Assembly: GCA_021292165.1 (NCBI GenBank)
Contig: CM037879.1
Span: 283,872,272-283,936,271 of the forward strand
Direction of reading: 5' to 3'
Length of the DNA: 64,000 nucleotides
From: Shinisaurus crocodilurus
Taxonomy: Eukaryota; Chordata; Lepidosauria; Squamata; Shinisauridae
The notes under the pieces are model-generated. The model ran no database searches. It was not told the DNA's origin and saw only the letters and a program-made list of their open reading frames with translations. This document shows positions 42,437-52,779 of the stretch, in pieces (within the stretch, counting starts at the first letter, position 1; each line of letters begins with the position of its first letter). The position numbers and the translations under genes are program-made.

Positions 42437-42689
42437 CCTTAGAGACTCAAGCAAGGCTTTCCATTTTCTGTTCCAAATGACTAATAAATAACTGCTTAGT
42501 CTGCTCGCTTCTCATTGGGCTGCTTGGAAGGGATTGTCTCCTTGGTTTAAAAAAGAAAAAGATTTCTGCAAGCCTTGGGTTCCTCCAGGCATGCCCATAT
42601 CTCCCCCTTGGTAGTCCGACTTTGACTAGAGTCCTGTTGGCACTCAACTCAACACCCAAGTTCAGTATTAGAAGGAGTGATCATTCTAA

Positions 42690-42830
42690 AGAAGCAAGGT
42701 ACAATACTATCATGAGTGACGTGGACTCTAGTCCATGAAAGCTTATGCCATAATAAATTTCTTAGTCCTTAAGGATGGCCACAAGACTCGTTGTCATTTT
42801 CGATGCAACAAACTAACATGATGGCTGCCT
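42690..42830 (+). mobile_element. Decayed hammerhead-type repeat
   Basis: GTGGACTCTAGTCCATGAAA then GCTTATGCCATAATAAATTT and AACAAACTAACATGATGGC follow the amniote repeat usually read CTGATGAAGTGGG...CCCACGAAAGCTTATGC. Helix II (GTGGACT/AGTCCAT) and the GAAAGCTTATGC segment survive. The CTGATGA core is mutated. Confidence 0.55.
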
Positions 42831-42844
42831 TTCTGGAAACCGAA

Positions 42845-43140
42845 TACTAAGGAAAACTATTTGTACCTCTCATAAACGTATATGAAATGGAGCCCGACGC
42901 AAGCAGCCAAAGGTGTGTCTCCCTAACCCTGTGCAGGATTTCACAATCTAGGGATAATGAATGCATGGAAGGAAAGCGCTGGATCACACCTGTCGTCCCT
43001 CCTCCCAGCCACCACACATTGCTTTGAAGGTTGGAACAGAAGCACGTGCTATGTGATCAGGAAACTTGCAAAAGCCCGGCCATTTGTATTGCAGAGCTAT
43101 GCTGTACAACTGGACAGACAGAGAGTCTGACTGTGTGGAC
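42845..43140. other. No recognised feature
   Basis: No motif that I can name. Confidence 0.4.
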
Positions 43141-43144
43141 CTTC

Positions 43145-43352
43145 GGTGAACATGTGTAGGATGGGGTCAGGAACATCGCAAGCTGCCTTCTCCCAAGTCA
43201 GGCCCTCCAGCTCAGTATTGTGTACAGGGATTGACAGCAGCTCTCCCGGGTTTCAAAGAGGAGACTTTTTCCAACCCTACCTGGAGATGCTGCAGATGGG
43301 ACCTGGGACATTTTGCATGCAAGCTGGTGCTCTACCACTAAACTGCAACCCC
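43145..43352 (-). mobile_element. tRNA-derived SINE (second family)
   Basis: At the right, CATGCAAGCTGGTGCTCTAC then CACTAAACTGCAACCCC is the complement of the tRNA-like head. CCTACCTGGAGATGCTGC and GCAGCTCTCCCGGGTTTC are the body. AGCTGCCTTCTCCCAAGTC is the tail. Confidence 0.8.
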
Positions 43353-43439
43353 ACCGTTTATTTAATGGGCGTCATCTCAGTCATCCCTGTCCCACACACA
43401 CACTGAGGGTGCAGTCCAACTGGGATACCCATAAGCCTC

Positions 43440-43860
43440 CAAACTCAGAGGATTACAAACATCCTATGCAGGGTGGACGGGGGGAGCAGTGGAGGCATTC
43501 TCTGCCTCCCTATTCCTCCCGCTCTGCAAGTCAGCTAGACGGTTGATCTTGGTGCTTTGGACAGGGCGAGAAGGAGGCTGGAGCACCATCAGGATATGTC
43601 GTATCCTGGCGGCACTGGTCTCATCCCCTCGCCACCACCCCGGAACACTCCCTTCGCCCCTTCTCCAAGGTTGCTCTTATGACCTCAGAGAAGCAGCTGG
43701 CGCAGTTCTTTCCACGCCAGCTGCAAGGGGTGATCCAAGCGCAGATCCCCAGCTCCAAGGTCGGGGCTCTGTTTCTGATCTCGGATCTGGGAATCCGAAA
43801 AATCCTACGGCCCCCAAGATGCTGTGTAGGGGGCCATAGGATTGCTCTGTGGGTATCTGA
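43440..43860. repeat. Repeat family D (copy 2), uninterrupted
   Basis: CTTATGACCTCAGAGAAGCA, GGCGCAGTTCTTTCCACGCC, AATCCTACGGCCCCCAAG and GGGCCATAGGATTGCTCTGT match 36540-36890 in order. It provides the empty site for the foldback in copy 1. Confidence 0.75.
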
Positions 43861-43914
43861 AAGGAACTATTTTCAATGAGTCCCAGTATTGGGGAAAAGG
43901 CTGGGGAAAAGGTT

Positions 43915-43973
43915 ATTTAATTTATTTATTTAAATAAATAAATAAATTAAATAATAATAATAATAATAATAAT

Positions 43974-44005
<32 letters not shown>

Positions 44006-44006
44006 C
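43915..44006 (+). repeat. Compound (TTTA/AATA)n, (ATA)n, (AAC)n microsatellite
   Basis: Three simple repeats in a row, directly before the Sauria SINE head. Confidence 0.95.
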
Positions 44007-44012
44007 TGGCTG

Positions 44013-44246
44013 AGAGCCAGTGTGGCATAGTGGTGAGAGTGTTGGACTGGGACTCGGGAGATCCAGATTCTAGTCCCCGCTCGGCCATGAAACTCACTAA
44101 GTGACTTTGGGCCAGTCACTGACTCTCAGCCTAACCTACCTCACAGGGTTGTCATGAGGATAAAATGGAGAGGAGGAGGAGGATTATGTAAGCCGCCTTG
44201 GGTTCCTTGCAGGAAAAAAGGCAGGGTATACATTTAATAAATAAAT

Positions 44247-44247
<1 letters not shown>
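44013..44247 (+). mobile_element. Sauria-type SINE, complete
   Basis: GAGAGCCAGTGTGGCATAGT, B-box-like ATTCTAGTCCCCG, GGGCCAGTCACTGACTCTCA, ATGTAAGCCGCCTTGGGTTC and a TATACATTTAATAAATAAA tail, then (GAT)n at 44248-44281. Confidence 0.92.

Positions 44248-44281
<34 letters not shown>
44248..44281 (+). repeat. (GAT)n microsatellite
   Basis: About eleven GAT units at the SINE tail. Confidence 0.95.
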
Positions 44282-44289
44282 TGTGAATT

Positions 44290-45600
44290 TCAGGTTTCCA
44301 ACCTCTGCAACTGCTACTCATACGCTCTTCTCCTCTCGACCATTTTCTCCCAGTTTTCCTTCCTTTCTTCAACTTCTCCCACTATTCTTCTCACTTCCCT
44401 CTCATTCTAAATCTTCTGTTCCATTCCCTCTTCCAGTCCTCCTGTCTTTGCTCTGCCTCTCCGCTTTCTCTTAATCTGCTGCATATGTGTTTTCTTGCTG
44501 TTCATAACTCTGCCCCCTCCTTCCTTAGATTGTTTTGCCTGCCCTGCCTCATGCAGGATCTAAGCAGCTCGGCAAATAGCAGCCAAAGAAACTGCTACCT
44601 CCTTTGCCCTTCTATGACATGAAGGCAGCTCAACCAATCACTGCCAGAAGCTTCAAAACTAGCAGTAACATCATTGCAAAATCCCTTTTGGCATACAATA
44701 GAGATTGATCAGAACAGCATTTAGATTGAGATAATTTTTCCCCTTTAAAAAAAAAAAAAGAAGAAGCAATGTCCAGTCCAGTGCAATGTCCAGTTCAGAT
44801 GTTAGATTTGCAGCATGAAAGCATCCCAAAAGCTAAGAAAGACAGAAACTGAAGGTACAGAATAGATTACTCATCTCTCAAACAGTTGCTGAAAACTCCT
44901 GTCTGGAGTAACTTTAATGTGACGTCTGATGTTTTTGCTTTAAAACAAATACAAAAAGCACACCTTTCCACACATGATTTAAATCTGACAAGTTAGACTT
45001 TGTTAATTTGGCAAAACAAAGGTTTTCAAGATGCAAAAAGACACAAACACACATACCGTTACGGGCTGTGCACTCGAAGTAAAGTTTTATTGCGGTGGAA
45101 ATTGCCTTGAAAGGCATGCTTCATCTTGTCTTTCAAAAAAAATATGTCTGTTTAAAAATAGAGAATTCACTGGCATCCTTTGTTGGCTGGTTTTTAGGGA
45201 GGATTATGTTAAACCTGCCCAAATGATTTTAACACTTTGCTACAGTCACACTTAACAATAATAATCTGTTTCTTAAGGGAAGCGTTAATGCGGCTGCAAA
45301 TATCTCATTACAACAACAACAATTGAAACTCGGAGCCCACATTTGCTGGATCCAACCATTTATTCCGTCCATGGAATGCTCTGATGCTCACAGGATGCTG
45401 AGCCGCTTGCATGCTCGTCCCCATTCAGCTCAATGGAGGAAGCCAATATTCATGCACATTCCATTGCACATGCCGTTCTGCTGCTCCTTTGAAATGCCCC
45501 TCCATGATCATAGAAGCTTTGTGCACCTGAGCATGTGTGAGGCCCAAGGCTGTGGCAACAATGTTTGTGTTAAGTACCCTGCATTCGTGTGTTTTTTTGT
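44290..45600. other. No recognised feature
   Basis: Pyrimidine-rich at 44330-44480, otherwise mixed. No coding motif in the short open frames. Confidence 0.4.
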
Positions 45601-45607
45601 TGTGAAA

Positions 45608-45790
45608 TTATTGCAGAAGAACTATGTGCTGTGTGAAGAAAGACTTCCTTTCAACCGTCCTGAATCTCCCAGCAATCAGCTTCATGGGATGACCCCTCTG
45701 GGTTCTAGTATTATGAGAGAGGGAGAAAAATGTCTCCCTCTCCACTTTCTCTACACCATGCATAATTTTGTAGGGATTTATGAAAAAAAA
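45608..45790 (-). mobile_element. CR1-like LINE fragment, left part of an interrupted copy
   Basis: CTATGTGCTGTGTGAAGAAA, CCTGAATCTCCCAGCAATCA, GGTTCTAGTATTATGAGAGA and CATGCATAATTTTGTAGGG. The sequence that should follow appears at 46735. Confidence 0.78.
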
Positions 45791-45864
45791 TCGAATGGGG
45801 GTTGAAGCGGGGGTGAACTCGCCCCGCTCAACACCCCCCCCCCCCGAGCCACGCAGAATATACA

Positions 45865-46695
45865 GGCCTGTGGCTTACGCTGGCTCAGCTTGTCTGAGCC
45901 AGAGATGGGGACTCGGACTCCAGGACTCGACTCGTGAGTCGGACTGAGTCCCCCCTCTGACTCGAGTCAGACTCGAGTCCCAATATTTTTAATGGGACTT
46001 GAGACCAAGGACTCGTGTTCCAAAATCGTGTTCCTCAAATGCAACATGGATTGGTTTTGGGAAGTACAGCAAGGTGTTTTTTTAAAAATCATTTTCCTAA
46101 AAGGCAACCTTTCAGACATTTTGGGTTTGGCTGCCTCTGCCTGCCTGTTTGGGGTTCCCTGCCTCCTCTGCCTGCCTGGTCTCTTCTTAACCAGTCCCAC
46201 AGTTTGAATTGTCCAAGACAAAGGCCTCTGCCTGCCTGCTTTGGGGTTCCCTGCCTCCTCTGCCTGCCTGGTTATTTTGGGTTTGTCTGCCTGGTCTGTT
46301 CTTGCCAAAATCAGCTGCAGAGCTTTGAAATAAAAAGGCACACTTGTGCCTAGAATTTATTTAAGCCACACATCTGAAATAGCCTTATTTTGTTGGAGAA
46401 AAAACCCATTGATTTTCATAGGGACTCGTGGAGTCAGCTTTGGGAGTGACTCGTGACTCGTGAGTCACCATTTTGGACCAAGGACTCGGACTCGAGACTC
46501 GGGTCCAAAGACTCGTGACTCGACTCATGACTCGAGACCAAGGACTCTTCAACATCCCTGGTCTGAGCGTGGAAAGCTAAGCAGGGTCAGGCCTGGTTGT
46601 TACTTGGATGGGAGACCCCTCCTCTACTTTCCTGCATTGAGCAGGGGGTTGGACTCGATAGCCTTGTAGGCTCCTTCCGACTCTATATGAAATCT
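45865..46695 (+). mobile_element. 5S-rRNA-derived SINE, split by a hAT insertion
   Basis: The head GCCTGTGGCTTACGCTGGC...CTTGTCTGAGC ends at 45899. It resumes at 46561 with GTCTGAGCGTGGAAAGCTAA, AGGCCTGGTTGTTACTTGG, GAGCAGGGGGTTGGACTCG and GCCTTGTAGGCTCCTTCC. Without the insert it is an ordinary 5S SINE with CR1-like tail. Confidence 0.9.
45900..46560 (+). mobile_element. hAT element inside the 5S SINE
   Basis: A 661-bp element from CAGAGATGGGGACTCGG to CTCTTCAACATCCCTG with a perfect 8-bp duplication GTCTGAGC (45892-45899 and 46561-46568). The interior has the GCCTGCCTG-rich part and the last codons of the transposase frame (FLKCNMD at about 46032), but no hATC core, so it is nonautonomous. 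Confidence 0.95.
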
Positions 46696-46734
46696 ATGAA
46701 ACTTACCTTTCCCCGGCTCGGCTCATGTTCCTGT

Positions 46735-46870
46735 ACACCTCTACTACATCTCTCCCCTTACTCGTCTTTTTCTTTTCTTTTTCTTAGCAAAACAATCCCA
46801 GGTGTTGTAACCTTTCCTCATAGGGGAGTTGCTCCAGCCCCTTGAACATCCCCTTGAATATTGGTCTCTA
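46735..46870 (-). mobile_element. CR1-like LINE fragment, right part
   Basis: CTACATCTCTCCCCTTACTC, a CTTTTT-rich stretch, then TTGTAACCTTTCCTCATAGG and GGAGTTGCTCCAGCCCCTTG continue the LINE order interrupted at 45790. Confidence 0.7.
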
Positions 46871-47267
46871 CAATATTCTTTGTTTGGTGTGTTTGGCCTT
46901 TGGAATTTTCTTTGAGTTGTGAGGTTTGCATCCTGTCTTCCTTGAGAAGAACCCCATATGCCCTTCACCTTAGTTTATGCACATATAAAACAGAGATAAT
47001 AATAACCCTTTACTAGTATACCTCAGAGAGGGCTGTTGTAAGGATCGCTCATTAATGGCGGGGAGATGGGAATTCTTTGAAGATCATGCTGCTTAACAAC
47101 GTTTTATGACTGATTCTTTTCTTTATTAAAATAGCAGATAATTCACGGGAAGACATTAATTACCCACAAAACTGTAGTCTTGTGCCCTGGAGGGCTTATG
47201 GCCTGTTCTCTTGCTAAAATGCAAGGGCTCTACTCTAGTGAACTGGTTGCTTGGGGAAATGGTGGTC

Positions 47268-47412
47268 ATAAGAGCACAAGAAGAGCCCTGCTGTATCAAA
47301 GCAAAGGCCTGCCTAGTCCAGCATACTGTACCCACTGCCGGTGGGAAAATCACAAGGAGGACATGAATGCAATAGACCTCTCCTGCTCATGTTCCCCAGC
47401 AAGTCACTAAGT
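47268..47412 (-). mobile_element. CR1-like LINE 3' fragment
   Basis: ATAAGAGCACAAGAAGAGCC, CTGCCTAGTCCAGCATACTG, AAATCACAAGGAGGACATGA and GCTCATGTTCCCCAGCAAG. Confidence 0.78.
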
Positions 47413-47554
47413 CAGTTCATGGCGTCTCATACATGCCTTCTTCCAAAATACCGTTCTCTCAAAACTAAGGAATGTGGGAGACATTTGTTCAGTTCACATT
47501 GTAATGTGAACTCACCCGATTTCCCACAAATGCGTCGTGAACCAAAACTCAATT

Positions 47555-47940
47555 ATCCTTTAAAATTCGCACTTCTCCCAAATTTTTGCAGTGGAACCCT
47601 CCTTTGAAGAAATACACACACACAAATGCAGATATATAAAGGAAGTGCACGCAAAAATGCAGATGTCTGTGAAAATAATGTTTAAGAATGAATTCTATTA
47701 TGAAGATTGCGTGCAAAAAGGTGTACCTTAGACAAAGTGACATGCAAAAGATGCATGTATTTGCAGAAATCCACACAGAAATGTGTACAAATTTTCATGT
47801 GAACTTTAAAAATATATATATCTCAAATTTCGGGATGAACCAAATTTAAGATTGGAAAAATTCTCAAGGTTCTGGATGACTTTGAGATTGGAAAAATGAG
47901 AAACTGAAACTGGAATTGGCCGATTTGTCCGTCCCTACAA
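47555..47940 (-). repeat. AT-rich repeat related to 24570
   Basis: AAATTTAAGATTGGAAAAAT and AATGAGAAACTGAAACTGG are the complement of the left part of 24570-25015. The right edge GGCCGATTTGTCCGTCCCTA gives the TAGGGACGG terminus. Confidence 0.65.
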
Positions 47941-48059
47941 AAACACACACGGTGCAAGTTCTGTTCTCTTCTGCAGTTGTATTGTACACTCATCCTCAGA
48001 GCTGAATGATGAAGCAACAGACTGTTGTGGCTGAACCTTGGACTGTCCAACTTTAAACT

Positions 48060-48720
48060 GGTAGTGAATCATATTTTTTAATCTTTCTCCCCCTCCATCA
48101 AAAAAACCAAAACAAAAAACAAAACAAAACACCACCCTGGATGCAGAAAGCCAGTGCATCATGGAGAAAAGGGTACTATATCCCTCTTCCTGGTGTTCTG
48201 GTTTACTATCCACGGGGAACTTATCATCTCAAAAACCTGAGCCTCACATCTCCACTTTGATGTCCTCCTGTCCAGAATTGTTCCACTTCAGTCACCTCAT
48301 TCTCAGAATGACAAAAAAAAGAAAAAAAGAAGAAGGTGAAAAAAAGCAAACATAATCAAGGGGGAGGGATCGAACTCCCCACCCGAAAGAGTGTCTCTAA
48401 AAGGTCATTTTAACTTGTCTCTAAAAGGGTATTTTAACTTACATTTTTCTCTTATTTTTTTTCTTTTATCTGAACTTCAGGGAGTCCAGAGCAGTGAACA
48501 TGTCCACCCCGTTTCTCCTCACACCGACCTCGCAAAGTAAGTTAGGAGGGTTCTTCATAGAGAAGACGGTGGTCAATCAGAATTGGTTCTTGAGCTGAGT
48601 CTTGAAGGAGGAGAGGGGTCTGATTTGAGGAGCAGAGGTGGGGGGATGCTCCAGCCACAAATGGTGTTCTTGCACCACACACCTAACCTAGATGAAACAT
48701 CATTTTCCCCTCGCTAGTCT
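48060..48720. other. No recognised gene
   Basis: A-rich near 48110 and 48310. The segment 48480-48660 resembles a decayed LINE 3' region, but I cannot place it. Confidence 0.35.
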
Positions 48721-48724
48721 CGTA

Positions 48725-48830
48725 GTCTAGGTTAAACCGAGTCTCGTAGCAGCTTAAATACTAACACATTTTATTTTTGAAGGGGTGTTTGTGAGCTAGA
48801 ATCCACTTCATCAGATGCATGAGGATGGTT
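48725..48830 (-). mobile_element. Decayed hammerhead-type repeat, minus strand
   Basis: On the minus strand, ATGCATCTGATGAAGTGG (the CTGATGA core at 48808-48814) is followed by ATTCTAGCTCAC as helix II, then AAACACC in place of the expected GAAAGCTTATG. Further on, TTAGTATTTAAGCTGCTACG and AGACTCGG match the downstream part of the repeat. The core is intact on one side only. Confidence 0.55.
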
Positions 48831-48902
48831 ACCTTGGGAAATGTAGTTCAGTTGGTTGGGGCGAGGGGGGGCAGTTGCTAGGGAGAATTCTCAGCACTCC
48901 CT

Positions 48903-49156
48903 TTTTATTTATTTATTTATTTATTTATTCTATTTATACCCCGCCTTTTTTCCTGCAAGGAACCCAAGGCGGCTTACATAATCTTCCTCCTCCTCCTCCA
49001 TTTGATCCTCACAACAACCCTGTGAGGTAGGTTAGGCTGAGAGTCAGTGACTGACCCAAAGTCACCCAGTGAGTTTCATGGCCGAGCGGGGACTAGAACC
49101 CGGATCTCCTGAGTCCCAGTCCAACACTCTAACCACTACGCCACACTGGCTCTCAC
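48903..49156 (-). mobile_element. Sauria-type SINE, complete
   Basis: (TTTA)n, TTTATACCCCGCCTTTTTTC, CCAAGGCGGCTTACATAATC, GTGAGGTAGGTTAGGCTGAG and the head complement CTAACCACTACGCCACACTG. Intact A and B box regions suggest a recent copy. Confidence 0.92.
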
Positions 49157-49327
49157 TTTAAACTACAATTCCCACAATTCTTTGGGGGAAGCCATATTAA
49201 TTAAACTGACTTAATTAAAAAAAAAAAAAAAGAGTTCATAATGTAGATATCCCCATAGCAGACATGGTTTCTCCAGCTTCCCGCTAGGTCATTTCCTTGT
49301 CCAGCCAGTGTTCTGTTTCATCTACTC

Positions 49328-49467
49328 CAATGTTGTGTTCTCCAACCTTGGGTCCGCAGATGTTTTTGGCCTACAACTCCCAGCATGCCCCAGCCAGCAT
49401 AGCTGGCTGGGGCATGCTGGGAGTTGTAGGCCAAAAACATCTGCGGACCCAAGGTTGGAGAACACTG
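49328..49467. mobile_element. Foldback hAT-like MITE, family A (copy 8)
   Basis: Complete arms. The duplication ATCTACTC (49320-49327 and 49468-49475) is perfect, with five extra bases inside the left terminus (CAATGTTGTGTTCTCC). Confidence 0.92.
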
Positions 49468-49479
49468 ATCTACTCTCTC

Positions 49480-51070
49480 TGAAGTAGTTGGTGCTTTGGT
49501 CTCGCAGCATCTGGCAAATGTAGCTTTGCCCCCCCCCCCCGAACGCTTGTAATTAATTATAAGTTTTGCAGTTTGTTTTGACATTTTTGTGCATGTTGAT
49601 GCCCTTCAAGGGTTGGACCCCACCAGGTTGCTTTTTGTTCCAAACACCCCATGCTGTTCTAATCCCCCACAGATGGGATTGATTTATAAATCATGCTATT
49701 AATTAAAACATAATTCATCATTTTTATTAATAAGGATAACTCAATCACAAGATGTTCTGTGTTGCTCTCATCCAGGCCCAAGCGTCGACTTGGCTTCCTC
49801 AGACCAGCCCACCTGCGAAATGGGTGACTCTCTCATTAAACTTGTCCTGGGCATACAAACAATAAAGGAAAAATTAATTTTGAAAGTGTTTGTTGTCTTC
49901 TTCCTCTCTCTCTCTCTCTCTCTTCCTTGCAGGCATAAGTTGATGAAACAAGTGCATTCAACATCATGAAATTAGAATGCAATTATTGCTTGAAGTAAAA
50001 CAAAACTCACCCTTTCACAAAAGGTGTGGAAACTCCAATTGGCTAACCAGCCGATTGCAGTCACGCTCTGCAACCAGCTCCGGTTGGATTTTTGGCAGAC
50101 GATCCTCAGGAACTATTCTGGGAAAATGAGAAGGCATGTTCTATCCTATGCCGTTGCCATGTAGCGTACGCTTTGTATTTAGGTATAAACACTGGGATGA
50201 AGCTCAACTTGCACCATCCATGAGTAATTACAGCTTCTGGAAACGCACCGTTCTGAATTGTGAAAAGAGAGGGTGCAAGCAAGAGACAGAGAGAGAAATA
50301 TTGTGCCTTTGTTTAAGAAGTGACAATATCCATCTGTCTTACCAGATCTGTCTTGTTTATTCATGTTACTTGAACAGCTGCCCCGGCACCTACTTTTAAA
50401 AAGAATGTCAAATCCCTTTTGGAGATGAAAATTCAAGGCATTATTCAGTCCAAATTGGCTCTACTAGAGGGTAATCACCAGAATTATTATGCTGCGAGGT
50501 GTTCGGCTTTGTTTTTTAAATGCGACGGGCACCACATTTCTACTAGAGATGAGCTGAAATGTCTCAGAAGACCTTTTGGGGGGGGGGCTTTTTAAAAATA
50601 TTTTTTCTCTCACTTCTGGAAAAAAGGACACTTTGCAGCATTTTCTGCAAATTGCCCTCGCAATTTCTCTGCCCTCGTATATGGTGGAGAATTCTGAGAA
50701 GCCGTTTGCGCACAGAACTAGTTTCTACCACTGTAATATAATCTAGGCAAAACATATACATTATGCGAAGGGGGGCTCTCTGTAGTTTAGCTCTGTGGCT
50801 TATGCTTTCTAATTTAGGGGGGCATGTGTCCTATTTTAAAGAGGGCAATCCTCTATTTGAAGGGCTGTTCATCCAAAGATTAAAAAAAAAAAAAAAAAAA
50901 AAAACCTAAGAAGAGAGAACTGGAGCCTGAAAGTTGCCTGTCAAGAGTTGGTTGGCACTTGGATAGCAAACTGAGAAGCAGACAAATAGATTACCTTGTC
51001 AATTTCTTCCCTTCTGTGGGGAGATGTATGGTATTTCTGTTTAAATTCTAGGAATTATTTCTAAATTTGC
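49480..51070. other. Unique-looking region, no gene recognised
   Basis: The segment 49680-50110 has several TAATTA and ATTAAT words and a CCAATTGG palindrome in non-repetitive DNA. Poly(A) at 50881-50904. No coding motif. Confidence 0.4.
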
Positions 51071-51074
51071 ATCT

Positions 51075-51080
51075 AAGGCT

Positions 51081-51125
<45 letters not shown>

Positions 51126-51490
51126 TCTATACCTCCAGTTTACAACAGTTCCTAAAATAGGACCATAATACAATACCATATTTCCCCCCCAAAATACAAA
51201 ATTTAAAAACAATTTAACAACTAAAACCATATTTGATACAGAATAGACCCGTTAAAAAAACCTGACATGGATGCCCCCCATCAAGCCATTAAATAACCTT
51301 GGATGTCTTTAAATGCCTTGGCATAGAGGGCCCTCTCAACCTTGCGCCGGAAGGATGACAGAGTTGGCACCAGGCGGGCCTCAGTGGGGAGATCATTCCA
51401 CAGTCTGGGGGCTGCCACTGAGAAGGCCCTCCCCCCTTTTTGCTGCCCTCCGGGTAGACAACCTGGTGTCCTCTTGGATACAGTTCCCAT
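51075..51490 (-). mobile_element. L2-like LINE 3' end with (ATC/GAT)n tail
   Basis: A (TCA)n run at 51080-51125 is followed by an AT-rich 3' UTR. A minus-strand frame then carries RAFSVAAPRLWNDLPTEARL and FRRKVERALY, the C-terminus of an L2-like ORF2 (compare FSVAAPTLWNSLPSDLR at 14500). The (TCA)n again sits at the 3' tail. Confidence 0.75.
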
Positions 51491-51575
51491 AATCCCTCAC
51501 CATTGGCCATGCTGGCTGGGATTTACAGGAGCTGTAGTCCAAAACATTTGGTGGGCCCCGGGTTGCCTACCCCAA
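51480..51575. mobile_element. Foldback family B, partial
   Basis: ACAGTTCCCATAATCCCTC and GAGCTGTAGTCCAAAACATT with GGTGGGCCCCGGGTTG. The left terminus is missing. Confidence 0.6.
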
Positions 51576-51579
51576 TATG

Positions 51580-52475
51580 CAAACTTTATGCAAATATGCA
51601 CCTTCTTATTTGCTGCTGCTGCTGCTCCAGCATGATGCCTCAGTAGGAACCCTACTTTGTATGCTCAAGACAAGTGTTCAGTCTCTAGTTCAGGAACATT
51701 TTAGCATCCTGGCTGGACAAAGGCCCTTCACCCTTGATTCAAAAGCTGGGTTCAAGGTCTATTGTCCAGTCAGTGCTACATGGACCACTGGCCTTCTTCA
51801 GGTAAGGTGGCCTCTTTGGGGCCATGCCATTTGAAAGAATGCCACTTAGGTAGGAAACAGGCCAGCTCCACACTTTACATGGTAGTTGTGCTTGCCACAA
51901 TATATCAAGCTTGAGCTGGTATTTCATAGGCTCAGCCCATTCAGGGTGAATGACGGCCATGTATCCCTAAACCATTGATGGCACCAGGTGCAGAGAACAT
52001 GCCCCCTAGGCAAGTAGCTTGCCCCCCACAGCCACTGCATTGCTGGATCCCTGGGCCAAACTACACATGATTCTTCAAATCACACATAGCAGATTCCAAT
52101 GAAGACTTTTCTTCTTCTTTCTATAACCATACCCCACCCCATGGGAGGTGGAATTTCAGGACAAAACAGGGGGAGGGAAAGCTTACATCCCTCCCTGCTG
52201 GAATGCCATGGTCGCAATCCAAATTGGGGCCACGTCCACTTACACTAAAGTAAATAATCCAATCGTGCATAATGCGTGATTTGAAGAAGGTGCCGTTTGG
52301 ACCCCCGTGACTACTTTTGACAGGAACTTTTGACATACAAATGATAATGGGGTTGTAAACGGCATGTTAAAATGAGGCTACTATCCTAAACACTTTTACG
52401 GAACTCTATACTACATTAAATATGTCGTGTGCAGCTGATCCTCACCATTTTTAAAAATTATTATTTTAGCGTAAG
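51580..52475. other. No recognised feature
   Basis: A short (CTG)n at 51608-51626. No coding motif. Confidence 0.4.
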
Positions 52476-52479
52476 CATG

Positions 52480-52481
52480 CA

Positions 52482-52521
<40 letters not shown>
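52480..52521 (+). repeat. (AC)n microsatellite
   Basis: About 20 AC units. Confidence 0.97.
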
Positions 52522-52523
<2 letters not shown>

Positions 52524-52779
52524 TAAATCTGGGCTTGGAACCCAACAAGACAAATTAACTTAAGGATGTTCATGGAAGGAAAGCCGCTCTGAAGGGTTGG
52601 GGTTCCTCCTGAACAATACAGGATGGGGTACAGGGGCCTGCTGGAGGAATGGAGAATCACCCCCAAGCAGGCAAAAGCTCATAGCTTTTGGTAGACCTCT
52701 AATGCCATCACTAAACCTTATGCCAGAATGCCGTGCATGAATGTACTCACTCCATGGCACCATGGTATCCTTATTCTCC

